64,000 bases of DNA, taken from Azospirillum brasilense (GTDB lineage: Bacteria > Pseudomonadota > Alphaproteobacteria > Azospirillales > Azospirillaceae). How positions within the stretch are numbered: the stretch's first letter is position 1; each line of letters opens with the position of its first letter. The DNA is taken from assembly GCF_003349955.1 (NCBI RefSeq), contig NZ_QLKQ01000040.1:1-64000 (forward strand), given 5' to 3'. Under the pieces are notes generated by a model. It saw nothing but the letters and a program-made list of their open reading frames with translations. It ran no database searches and was not told the origin of the DNA. Below are positions 50,196-58,048 of this stretch, piece after piece. Made by a program: the position numbers and the translations under genes.

Positions 50196-50885
50196 ATGGA
50201 CCCCGTGAACGTTTTCCTGATCGACGCGAACAAGCTCTTCCGCGAAGGCATGAAGCGTCTGTTCGAGAACACGCCCTTCAAGGTGATGGGCGAGGCGGGC
50301 ACCCTGCGCGAGGGCGTCCCCGCGGTCGAGGCGGCGGGCACCCAGCCCGATCTGGTCCTCATCGACCTCATCAACGGCGGCGAGGACGAGGCCGACCAGC
50401 TCCGCGCCCTGCGCGACGGCCACCCCGGCATCCGCGTCGTCATCCTGACCACCGACCTGTGCACCCGCCGCCTGTCGGGGGCGCTCGGCGCCGGCGCCCA
50501 CGGCTATCTGATGAAGGACATCGCCTGCGAAGCGCTGATGCAGTCGCTGAAGCTGGTGATGATGGGCGAGAAGGTGTTCCCCACCCACCTCGCCGAGCTT
50601 CTGATCAACGGCCGCAGCGACGAGCTGGCGACCGAGGTCCCGGCCCGCCGCAAGGGCCTGTCCCAGCGCGAGATCCAGATCCTGCGCTGCCTGCTGAACG
50701 GCAACTCCAACAAGATGATCGCCAACCACCTCCACATCACGGAGGCCACGGTGAAGGTCCATCTGAAGAGCCTGCTGCGCAAGATCAACGCCTCCAACCG
50801 CACCCAGGCGGCCATCTGGGCGCTCAACAACGGCATCGGCGACCAGCCGGCGGAAGCCGCCGGGGTCAGCGCCAACGTGGTCTGA
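50196..50885 (+). CDS. NarL/LuxR-type response regulator with atypical acidic pocket
   Basis: A 229-aa regulator: receiver (about 3-120) and LuxR-type HTH (about 148-210, LSQREIQILRCLLNGNSNKMIANHL). The phosphoacceptor Asp57 (VLIDLIN), the Thr switch (ILTTD) and Lys107 (YLMKD) are present, but the acidic pair usually found after beta 1 is reduced to one Asp (LIDAN, Asp10), so Mg binding and phosphorylation may be altered. ATG 50196 has AGGA upstream. No histidine kinase gene is adjacent. A related regulator gene follows about 220 bp downstream. Confidence 0.87.
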   Translation: MDPVNVFLIDANKLFREGMKRLFENTPFKVMGEAGTLREGVPAVEAAGTQPDLVLIDLINGGEDEADQLRALRDGHPGIRVVILTTDLCTRRLSGALGAGAHGYLMKDIACEALMQSLKLVMMGEKVFPTHLAELLINGRSDELATEVPARRKGLSQREIQILRCLLNGNSNKMIANHLHITEATVKVHLKSLLRKINASNRTQAAIWALNNGIGDQPAEAAGVSANVV

Positions 50886-50925
50886 TCCATCGTCCTGCGT
50901 CTTGCGGTTCTGCCTTCCCGGCACC

Positions 50926-50963
50926 GACAACGCCGGCCGCGCCATCCCGCGGCCGGCGTTGTC
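50926..50963. terminator. Perfect hairpin between two response regulator genes
   Basis: A perfect 16-bp stem (50926-50941 with 50948-50963) around a 6-nt loop, about 40 bp after the stop at 50885. There is no T run after it, so it may work as a weak or Rho-assisted terminator. Confidence 0.6.
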
Positions 50964-51103
50964 GCGTCCGGATCACCCGTTTTGGGTGTGGTGACACGCC
51001 ATAAGTGGTGCGCCATAGGACCAAAGGCCCTCTTCCGCCCCGAAATGATGATGGCTATTTCGGCAATACGTTCCGAATTTGGTTGGATCGCAGCCCCGAC
51101 ACG

Positions 51104-51808
51104 ATGAGCATCATGGAATACAGCGCGGAAAAGCCGACCCTGAACGTTCTGCTTGCCGACGACCACCTGCTGTTCCGGGACGGGCTGCGGCGTCTGCTCG
51201 CCCAGTCGGACGACAGCATGGTGTTTCACGAGGCCGGGACGTTCGACGACGTCCGCCGCCTGTGCGACGGCGCCATCGCCTTCGACCTGATTCTCCTGGA
51301 TCTCGGGATGCCGGGATGGAACGGCTTCTCCCTGCTCGGCGAGATCCACCAGCGGCTGCCCAAGGCGCTGCTGGTCGTGGTGTCGGGATCGGAGAAGCGG
51401 TCGGACCTTCTGGCCGCGCTGGAGAACGGCGCCGCCGGCTTCATTCCGAAGTCGAGCAGCGCGAAGGTGCTGATGGGCGCCCTGCAACTCGTGCTGGCCG
51501 GCGGCGTCTATCTGCCGGAACAGGCGATCCGCGGCGACCACCGGATGGCCGCCGACAGCGCCCCGCAATCCGGCAACGGCGCGGGCGATTGCGATCCGCT
51601 GGGCCCCCTGGCCGACGGAGCGGGCGACCAATTGACCCCGCGCCAGCGCGACGTTCTGAACCGCCTGCGCGACGGCAAGTCCAACAAGCAGATCGCCCAT
51701 GAGCTGGGCCTGACCGAAGGCACCGTGAAGGTGCATGTCACCGCGATCCTGCGCCAGCTCGGCGTCCGCAACCGCACCCAGGCGGCGATCACCGCGAACG
51801 GCTTCTGA
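51104..51808 (+). CDS. NarL/LuxR-type response regulator
   Basis: A 234-aa regulator with a full receiver: Asp19/Asp20 (LLADDH), phosphoacceptor Asp66 (LILLDLGMPG), switch Ser (VVSGSE) and Lys116 (FIPKSS). The linker (about 150-175) is Asp/Gly-rich. The LuxR-type HTH (about 175-230) has LTPRQRDVLNRLRDGKSNKQIAHELGLTE. ATG 51104 is given; ATG 51113 is possible. Similar layout to the gene at 50196, probably an old duplication. Its cognate kinase and targets are unknown. Confidence 0.88.
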   Translation: MSIMEYSAEKPTLNVLLADDHLLFRDGLRRLLAQSDDSMVFHEAGTFDDVRRLCDGAIAFDLILLDLGMPGWNGFSLLGEIHQRLPKALLVVVSGSEKRSDLLAALENGAAGFIPKSSSAKVLMGALQLVLAGGVYLPEQAIRGDHRMAADSAPQSGNGAGDCDPLGPLADGAGDQLTPRQRDVLNRLRDGKSNKQIAHELGLTEGTVKVHVTAILRQLGVRNRTQAAITANGF

Positions 51809-51833
51809 CCGGACGCCCTGAGACTCGTTGCTC

Positions 51834-52601
51834 TCAGGCCCCTCCCCGCTCCACCGAGGCGACCAACGCGGCCAAGGCGCCGCGGATCGCCGACTCGTGC
51901 TTGGCGGGCAGAACCTGCTGGCCGGGGACGGTCACCACGGTCAGGTTGCGGCAGCCGGTCAGGCGCTGTTCCAGAAAGGACGCGCCCGGCACGCCGTCCG
52001 GCCCATCCTTGCCCTGCACCAAGGTGACCGGCACGCGGACCGCGTCGAGCATGGGGCCCATGGCCTGAAGCTCCGCCGCGCTGTCGCGGGCGACCGGCGG
52101 CAGGATGCGGGCGGCGATGCGTCGGAACACGCCCGGCCGGACCGCCTCTCCGGCCATCGGGTCGATCAGCAAAAGACCGCCGACCAGCTCGGGGAAATCC
52201 AGCACCGCCCGCAACGCCACCGAAACGCCGCTGCCGCAGCCGATGAGAAGCGGCTTGCGCGAGCGGCGGAGCGCCAGAAGCGGACGCAGCGCCGCCGCCG
52301 GCACGCCCGGGTCGCCGCGCAGGCGGGAGGCGCCGTTGATCGGCGCCGGATCGGGACGCGGCACGGCCACCCACTCCTGCCCCGCCGGAACGGCGCGCAG
52401 CAGGCGGGTCCAGGCCCGGGATTCGCTGGACGCCGCGTGGACCAGGATGATGCGCCGTCCGGCGGGATCGCCGGCGACGACGCAGCCCGGCCCCACCTCC
52501 CGCGATGCGCCGCAGCGTGCGGTTGGCGCCTCGCCGGGCGACGACGGCACGATGCCGAACGCGGCTCCGGCGGGCCGCCCGGCGCTGCTGTGTATGGTCA
52601 A
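51834..52601 (-). CDS. Alpha/beta hydrolase-fold protein with altered nucleophile elbow
   Basis: A 255-aa protein with the alpha/beta hydrolase layout: RRIILVHAASSESRAW (oxyanion-loop region), LLIGCGSGVSVALRAVLDFPELVGGLLLIDP (elbow and next strand), a late VTLVQGKDG with the acid, and PAKHES with the likely His. The elbow normally reads GxSxG; here GCGSG puts Gly where the nucleophile Ser should be, with a Ser one residue later. It may be inactive or use an unusual nucleophile. The start is TTG at 52601, so a shorter form is possible. Convergent with the regulator at 51104. Confidence 0.7.
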   Translation of the reverse strand: MTIHSSAGRPAGAAFGIVPSSPGEAPTARCGASREVGPGCVVAGDPAGRRIILVHAASSESRAWTRLLRAVPAGQEWVAVPRPDPAPINGASRLRGDPGVPAAALRPLLALRRSRKPLLIGCGSGVSVALRAVLDFPELVGGLLLIDPMAGEAVRPGVFRRIAARILPPVARDSAAELQAMGPMLDAVRVPVTLVQGKDGPDGVPGASFLEQRLTGCRNLTVVTVPGQQVLPAKHESAIRGALAALVASVERGGA

Positions 52602-52813
52602 GGCTCCGCTCCCCGATTCCCGAACATGGTGCGGAGATCGTCTCCGCCGATTGACAGGGAGCCTAATGGAGGGTTCGCGGCCTTGTCCCGTACCATAAAA
52701 AGGCCCGAAATGGCGCGAACGGTGGCCGTAAATCCCGAAAATCGCAGGTTTTTACCCCAATTGTTGTGCAGTTCCGCGATCGCCCGCGGAATCCGCACAA
52801 GAATTGGGGACGC

Positions 52814-53374
52814 TCAGTGGATGGTGTTGCCGTCGGGCAGCGCCTCGACCGGACGGTCGTCGCGCGGTTCGGACGGACGGTGCAGTTCGCGCATCAGATC
52901 CCGCCAGTCCGGCGACCCGCCGAGCTGCTGGATCAACTGCGTGGAGAAGGCGAAGACGGCCATCTCCAGCGGTCCGTTGTCCTCGGCGTGGGCGTTGACG
53001 GTCAGGCAGGATTCCGCGGCACTGACGAAGATGGCCGACGCGATGGCCACCCCCGGTCCCGGCGCGGGCAGCGGCACCGGCGCCGGGGCGGACCCGGTGG
53101 TGCGCAGGGCCGACAGGTTTTCCACCAGCAGGCGCGTGCGGATGGCGGTGTCGATCGCCGCCCCCATGGTGTAGCCGGCCTCCGATTCCGCCGCGGAGCG
53201 CAGCAGGCGCAAGCCCGCGATCACCCCGTGGGTGACGTCGGCGGTTCCGGCGCGCTTGGCCGCCGCGGCGATGGCGGTGCCAAGGATGGCGGTGACCACC
53301 GGCGCCATGCTTTCGGCGTCGTCGCCCATGACGGCAGCGTCGGTGGACTCGTCGTGGTTCTGGACCTCGTTCAT
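52814..53374 (-). CDS. Protein of unknown function
   Basis: A 186-aa protein, soluble, Ala-rich in the middle (VVTAILGTAIAAAAKRAGTADVTHG), with a Pro/Ala stretch (about 105-120) and a charged end. Nothing recognisable. It could contain weakly amphipathic helices. ATG 53374 has a good GGAGG upstream, which supports expression. About 230 bp separate it from yccF on the other strand, so the two are divergent. Confidence 0.6.
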   Translation of the reverse strand: MNEVQNHDESTDAAVMGDDAESMAPVVTAILGTAIAAAAKRAGTADVTHGVIAGLRLLRSAAESEAGYTMGAAIDTAIRTRLLVENLSALRTTGSAPAPVPLPAPGPGVAIASAIFVSAAESCLTVNAHAEDNGPLEMAVFAFSTQLIQQLGGSPDWRDLMRELHRPSEPRDDRPVEALPDGNTIH

Positions 53375-53606
53375 GCGGCCTCCGATCCGGTGATACCCTG
53401 GATGGCGTGCGGCGCGGACCCCGGTTCCCTGCGGAACCGCTTTTTGCTCAAAGGTCCCTCTTTCGATCTGTGGCCTTTCCGGAGGGCATTCAAGCCGCCG
53501 GAAGCCGGGAGGGGGTGAATCTTTCGATGCGCCACTTTCGCCGATCCCTCCTCTGGGCGAAGCCACCCACCATCCCCACATGTGCGGGCAAAAGGAGAAA
53601 CACCCG

Positions 53607-54056
53607 ATGCCCTTCCTCAGCCTTCTTCTCAACATCCTGTGGGTGGTGACCGGCGGCATCTGGATGGCCGCCGGATGGCTCTTCGCGGCCATCCTGATGG
53701 TCATCACCATCGTCGGCATCCCGTGGGCGCGGTCGGCCTTCACGATCGCCTGGTACACCCTGTTGCCCTTTGGACAAACCGCCGTCCGCCGGGATGAGTT
53801 CCGTGGCCGCGAGGACATCGGCACCGGCCTGCTCGGCACGCTGGGCAACATCCTGTGGTTCGTGCTGGCCGGCTGGTGGCTGGCGCTCGGCCATCTGGTG
53901 GCCGCGGTCGGCCTCGCCATCACCATCATCGGCCTGCCCTTCGCCTGGGCGCATCTGAAGCTCGCCCTGCTGGCCCTGTGGCCGGTCGGCACCGAGATCG
54001 TGACGGTGGACGAGGCGGAATCCCGCCGCCGCCTGCTCGGACGCGGGGCTTACTGA
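53607..54056 (+). CDS. yccF: YccF domain-containing inner membrane protein
   Basis: A 149-aa membrane protein made of two YccF repeats; E. coli YccF has 148 residues. The first repeat has FLSLLLNILWVVTGGIWMA and IVGIPWARSAF, the second LLGTLGNILWFVLAGWWLA and IIGLPFAWAHL. Three to four membrane helices are predicted. Function is not well established. ATG 53607 has AAGGAG 10 bp upstream. Its end overlaps the convergent DUF3095 gene by 7 bp. Confidence 0.9.
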   Translation: MPFLSLLLNILWVVTGGIWMAAGWLFAAILMVITIVGIPWARSAFTIAWYTLLPFGQTAVRRDEFRGREDIGTGLLGTLGNILWFVLAGWWLALGHLVAAVGLAITIIGLPFAWAHLKLALLALWPVGTEIVTVDEAESRRRLLGRGAY

Positions 54057-55207
54057 ACAGACGGCTCCTGTCCGGCCATCCGCTTCAGCATGACCGAGGC
54101 CCGCCAGAAGCCGAGTTCCGCCCCATCGACGAAATGGACGTGCCGGTCGGCGGCGAGGTCGCCGACCAGGCAGGTCACCGTGGAGGCCGCCGCCCGCGCC
54201 GTGCCGTAGCGGATGCGCCCGGCCGCCGCGTGGTCGGCCAGCATGGCCTCGATGGCCTCCGCCTCCGCCTCCGTGACGTCGAGGACGAGGCGCGGCCCGC
54301 CCGCCGACTTGCGGAAGTCCGACCGCTCCGCCATGCCGCGGCGGTAGCGGTCCGGGTCGAAGCCGGCCAGCCGCCAGCCACCCCCCAGCGTCGCGGCGAG
54401 CAGCGCGGATTTCCCGAGAAGCGACAGGACGCAGCCCAGCCGCCGCCCGCGCGGGCGCGTCCGCGCCTCCAGCCACAGCGACCGCCAGGAAGGCGGCCAG
54501 CGCACCGCCAGCCGTTCCCCCATGCCGAGCGGCGCCGCCGTGGCCGTCGGCACGATCCGCTCGATGTCGGCCTGGACGCGGGCCAGCACCGACAGCCCAG
54601 GACCGCCGCCGGACAGCGGGTCGACGATCACGCACAGGATCACGCCGCGCCCGCTGTTCACCGGGTTCCAGCGGCAGGACACGCTCTCCAACCCGGTCAG
54701 CGGGCCCAGCCGCGGTTCCAGCCGCCAGCGCGGATCGGCCTTCACCCAGGCGTCCGCCGCGGCGACCCCGCGCCCCAGGAACAGGCCGAAGGCGTCGCCG
54801 TTGCCGAAGTCCTGCAGGGCGACCAGCACTTCCAGCCCCTCGTCGAGAAGCGCCCGCACCGGGACGAGGCCGACCCGCAGCGGCACGTCCATCTCCGTCG
54901 TCGCCCAATGGGCGAGCGCCGCCAGCGCCTGCTCCGCCGCCGCCCGGCGGCCCGGCGGAACCGCGGCGATGGCGCCGTCCCCGCCGAACTGGCAGGCGGG
55001 GAGCTGCTCCGGTTCCCGCACCGCCTCCGACAGGACGGCGACCACCGCGGCCGCCACGAAATTCACGTCGCGGTGCCGCCCCTCACCGGCCAGGCGGGTG
55101 CTCGCCACCACGTCGGCGACGGCCAGCGACCAGTCGCCGTCCAGCGCCGCGTAATGGGCGGGGTCGGCGGCTTCGGCGGTGAAATCGTGGATGGACGGCA
55201 GAGACAT
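54050..55207 (-). CDS. DUF3095 family protein
   Basis: A 385-aa protein of the DUF3095 family. Family landmarks are FTAEAADPAHYAALDGDW, LAVADVVASTR, GRHRDVNFVAAAVV and FGGDGAIAAVPP near the start, which resemble the nucleotide-cyclase-like fold. Whether it has cyclase activity is not known. The C-terminal part (about 265-385) has a Cys/His-poor alpha/beta region. Starts at ATG 55207 and is divergent from the 424-aa coiled-coil gene. Confidence 0.8.
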   Translation of the reverse strand: MSLPSIHDFTAEAADPAHYAALDGDWSLAVADVVASTRLAGEGRHRDVNFVAAAVVAVLSEAVREPEQLPACQFGGDGAIAAVPPGRRAAAEQALAALAHWATTEMDVPLRVGLVPVRALLDEGLEVLVALQDFGNGDAFGLFLGRGVAAADAWVKADPRWRLEPRLGPLTGLESVSCRWNPVNSGRGVILCVIVDPLSGGGPGLSVLARVQADIERIVPTATAAPLGMGERLAVRWPPSWRSLWLEARTRPRGRRLGCVLSLLGKSALLAATLGGGWRLAGFDPDRYRRGMAERSDFRKSAGGPRLVLDVTEAEAEAIEAMLADHAAAGRIRYGTARAAASTVTCLVGDLAADRHVHFVDGAELGFWRASVMLKRMAGQEPSVQ

Positions 55208-55384
55208 CGCCTTCCTCGCGCCAGGAGGTTCCGGGGACGGGCCGCGCCAGTCTACCCCCAGTCACGCCCCCTGTGAATCGCTCCCGCGCCGCACCCCCGA
55301 ACCCATCCGCAATGGACCCATCCCGGATTGTCGGTCCGACCCGTCCGGCCCATCGTTCCGCCGTCCAATCCGGGGAGGAACGCC

Positions 55385-56659
55385 ATGGGATTCGCAAGCG
55401 ACTGGAAATCCGCCAAGACGGCTTTTGAAACTGCCACCGGCAAGAAGAAGCCGAGCGCCAAATTCATGGGCGTCTTCCACAAGTCCGGGCTGGAGGACGT
55501 GACCAAGGCGCTCGACGGCGCGCTGGGCAAGAGCGACGCCAAGGCGCTGGAGAAGGCGCTGCTCGACTATGTGAAGAGCGCCACCGCCTATCAGACGACG
55601 CTGGAGAAGTCGGCCAAGGCCGAGGGCGTCGCGACCATCGCGGCGGAGCTGAAGAAGCTCGGGCAGGCGCTGGACGACATCGGGCGCCGCGCCGGCGTGG
55701 CCGTCAACGAGCGCATCGCCGAGATGCGCGAGGACGCCGAGGCCGAGAAGGCCAAGGAGATCGAGGAGCAGGGCAAGGCCGCCCGCGCCATCGCCGACAA
55801 GGTCGCGGTGCAGATCGACGGGCTGCTGAAGACCACCAACGCCGACGTCAAGCTGCTCGACCAGGCCGCCGCCAACGCCGACCTCGCGCTGCGCAACGTG
55901 CTGGAGGCGCAGGGGGCGGGCAACGCCAAGGAGGCGAAGTCCCAGGCCGCCGCGGTCCAGACCGCCGCCAAGGCCGTGGACACCCAGGCCAAGAAGATCG
56001 CCGCGACCGCCGCGCAGGCCGCCAAGCTGTTCTCCCAGGGCAAGGCCGCCGTCGCCAAGATGAAGCTCGACCCCAAGCAGCATGGCGGGCGCGACCCGGC
56101 CCAGGGGGCCTTCGACCGGGCCGACGGCATCGTCATGAAGCTGGACCAGATCAAGGACGAGGCCGCCGAGGCCGCCGTCGAGGCGGCCGGCACCGTCAAG
56201 GAGGCCGCCCAGGCGCTGAAGGGCGCCCTGGACCTGCGCGCCACCTATCTGGCGAGTTGCCGCAAGCTGGCCAAGCGGGCGCAGGACGCCGACTCCCTCT
56301 ATGACACCGTCGCCCGCGACGTCGGCGGGCAGGCCGACCGCGCGCAGCAGGAGCAGATGGTCGCCGAGGAGGCGGCGGACGACAAGCGCGCGGCCTCGAT
56401 CAAGACGGCGACCTTCTACATCACGCAGGTGCGCCAGCAGGCCGCCCAGGCGAAGAAGGAGATCCTCGCCGCCGCCAACGAGATCACCAGCACCCGCAAG
56501 TCTTTCCCGTCCATGGTCTCCGACAAGGACCCCGAGTTCGGCCCGCTGCTCGCCGGGGCGAAGGTGTCCCTGGACGGGCTGAAGGAGTCGCACGCCGCCC
56601 TGGTCAAGGCCGAGACCAAGATCGACAAGGTCGAGACCGCCCTGAAGAAGTTGGGCTGA
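55385..56659 (+). CDS. Ala/Lys-rich coiled-coil protein of unknown function
   Basis: A 424-aa protein made almost entirely of Ala, Lys, Glu, Asp, Leu and Gln, with long heptad-like stretches (for example EKAKEIEEQGKAARAIADK and KSQAAAVQTAAKAVDTQAKK). No signal peptide or membrane helix; the start is MGFASDWKSAKTAFE. It looks like an elongated helical bundle or filament, similar in style to methyl-accepting or phage tail-tape sequences but without their motifs. ATG 55385 has GGGGAGG upstream, so it should be well translated. A hairpin follows the stop. It may be a structural or scaffold protein. Confidence 0.65.
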   Translation: MGFASDWKSAKTAFETATGKKKPSAKFMGVFHKSGLEDVTKALDGALGKSDAKALEKALLDYVKSATAYQTTLEKSAKAEGVATIAAELKKLGQALDDIGRRAGVAVNERIAEMREDAEAEKAKEIEEQGKAARAIADKVAVQIDGLLKTTNADVKLLDQAAANADLALRNVLEAQGAGNAKEAKSQAAAVQTAAKAVDTQAKKIAATAAQAAKLFSQGKAAVAKMKLDPKQHGGRDPAQGAFDRADGIVMKLDQIKDEAAEAAVEAAGTVKEAAQALKGALDLRATYLASCRKLAKRAQDADSLYDTVARDVGGQADRAQQEQMVAEEAADDKRAASIKTATFYITQVRQQAAQAKKEILAAANEITSTRKSFPSMVSDKDPEFGPLLAGAKVSLDGLKESHAALVKAETKIDKVETALKKLG

Positions 56660-56674
56660 CGGGACCGTCCGGCA

Positions 56675-56705
56675 CCTCCCGCGCCGCCCGGACGGGCGCG
56701 GGAGG
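56675..56705. terminator. Hairpin between convergent genes
   Basis: A perfect 11-bp GC-rich stem (56675-56685 with 56695-56705) in the 58-bp gap between the coiled-coil gene (+) and the CBS gene (-). No T run, but position suggests a bidirectional terminator. Confidence 0.55.
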
Positions 56706-56717
56706 CGTCGGGCGGCG

Positions 56718-57158
56718 TCACATCATGACTTCGGTCAGGCTGTCCATCATCTCCCGTTCGTGCTCGATCAGCATCAGCTCCTCGCCCAGGAAGTCGCGCA
56801 TGGACAGGACGCCGATGACGCGGCCGTCGCGGACGACCGGCAGGTGGCGCAGGCCATGGTCGGCCATCCGGCGCAACGCCTCGCCCACCGTGATGTCGTG
56901 GGCCGCGGTGACCGGGCACGGGGTCATCACCTCCGACAGCCGGGTCTGATCCGGGTCCAGCCCGTCGGCCACCACGCGGTCGGTCAGGTCGCGCTCCGTG
57001 AAGATGCCTTCGATCTGTTCGTCGATGGAGGCGGTGACCACGACGGACGCCACATGGGCGGCCTTCATCTGCCGCGCGGCATCCCGCACCGACGCTCCCG
57101 CCGGAAGGCTGACCACGCGGCGGCGGTTCAACAGATCCCCGATGTTGCGATGCATCAT
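56718..57158 (-). CDS. CBS-pair domain protein
   Basis: A 146-aa stand-alone pair of CBS domains (about 10-65 and 75-130), which usually bind adenine nucleotides and sense energy state. Each has the family pattern: SVRDAARQMKAAHVASVVVTA and TVGEALRRMADHGLRHLPVVRDGRVIGVLSMRDF. ATG 57158 with GGAGG upstream. The target enzyme or transporter cannot be told from here. Confidence 0.88.
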   Translation of the reverse strand: MMHRNIGDLLNRRRVVSLPAGASVRDAARQMKAAHVASVVVTASIDEQIEGIFTERDLTDRVVADGLDPDQTRLSEVMTPCPVTAAHDITVGEALRRMADHGLRHLPVVRDGRVIGVLSMRDFLGEELMLIEHEREMMDSLTEVMM

Positions 57159-57593
57159 GGCTTTCCTCCTCCAAGTGCGGATGTTTCGGAAGACCACGGC
57201 GGCTGTTTTCGTTGGTCGGACCGCCGCGCCGTGCCGCGCCGTCGGCTCTTGCCTCCTTTCGCTCTTCATTTGCGGGTGCAAAAAAATTCCGCACCTGCGA
57301 AATGCCGAAACGGGCGAAGTCTGTCCACAGACCTTTTCATCAAGTGTTGAAAAAGGTAATCACTTTGCCGTCACTTGACGAGCAGAGCCGCCGCAAAGCA
57401 ACGTCATGGTTGCCATGACGGCGCAACATGCGACAAAACCACTCACCATTGGCCGATGGTGATGGTAGTGGCATGAAAAATCAGACCTTCGGCGTCGGTG
57501 AGCCATCCTTAACCATTATTAAAGGAAATAGGTCCGAAACTCCGGACAATTGCAGTTCTGTCACGATGTTGTCTGGAAAGGGCCTGGACCGCC
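57159..57593. other. Spacer with inverted repeat and CtrA-like site
   Basis: 435 bp, lower GC. It contains a perfect inverted repeat CGTCATGG-TTG-CCATGACG (57402-57420) and the CtrA-like site at 57509-57522. It should carry the divergent promoters of the CBS gene and the 118-aa gene. No open frame of protein-like composition is seen. Confidence 0.55.
57509..57522. promoter_or_regulatory. CtrA-like site upstream of a 118-aa gene
   Basis: TTAACCAT (57509-57516) is the known CtrA half-site, and TTAA-N6-TTAA (57509-57522) is one base shorter than the full TTAA-N7-TTAA consensus. It lies 72 bp before the ATG at 57594, a plausible promoter position. CtrA controls division and motility genes in alphaproteobacteria. 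Confidence 0.45.
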
Positions 57594-57950
57594 ATGTCGT
57601 GGTTGTCGAAATTGAGCGGGCGAGGCAAATCCACCGCGGCTTCCGCGCCATCCGCCAAGGAACGCCCCACCGATCCCCCGATCATCCGGATCGACAGTCA
57701 CGAGTATGTGCCGGAAGAATTCGTCCTCGGGTCTTTCCGCATACGCCCCTATGACGGGGACTTGATCGCCAAGCAACAGTTCGACTTCCGCATCCTCTTC
57801 CGACTTGGCGAGGAACATTCGGATTTCGCCTGCCGGGGCGTCGTCGTGAAGATGGACGAGCAGGCCGGTCTGGTCGCCCGCTTCCACCAGCCGCCGCCGC
57901 TTCACACGCGCAAGTTGATCGACTACCTCAAGCTTTGGAAAGGCCTGTAG
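57594..57950 (+). CDS. Small protein of unknown function, possibly PilZ-like
   Basis: A 118-aa protein. Residues 1-28 are Ser/Ala/Lys-rich and likely disordered. The rest looks beta-rich (EEFVLGSFRIRPYDGDLIAKQQFDFRI, then a GVVVKMDEQAGLVARF segment) and ends in a short helix (TRKLIDYLKLW). The arrangement recalls a PilZ barrel, but the c-di-GMP-binding RxxxR and D/NxSxxG motifs are not clearly present. A CtrA-like site lies upstream and a strong terminator downstream. Confidence 0.6.
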   Translation: MSWLSKLSGRGKSTAASAPSAKERPTDPPIIRIDSHEYVPEEFVLGSFRIRPYDGDLIAKQQFDFRILFRLGEEHSDFACRGVVVKMDEQAGLVARFHQPPPLHTRKLIDYLKLWKGL

Positions 57951-57976
57951 AAAGCAGGCGTCCCCTCCGGCAAAAC

Positions 57977-58007
57977 GAAGGCCCGCCGTCGCAAACGGCG
58001 GGCCTTC
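57977..58007. terminator. Bidirectional terminator between the 118-aa gene and ackA
   Basis: A perfect 13-bp stem (57977-57989 with 57995-58007) around a 5-nt loop, AAAACG before it and TTGATT after. It lies between the stops of two convergent genes. Right after it is a tandem 11-bp direct repeat (CTTGATTCAAT, 58007-58028). Confidence 0.85.
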
Positions 58008-58048
58008 TTGATTCAATCTTGATTCAATGGCACCGAAAAAGGCGCCCG

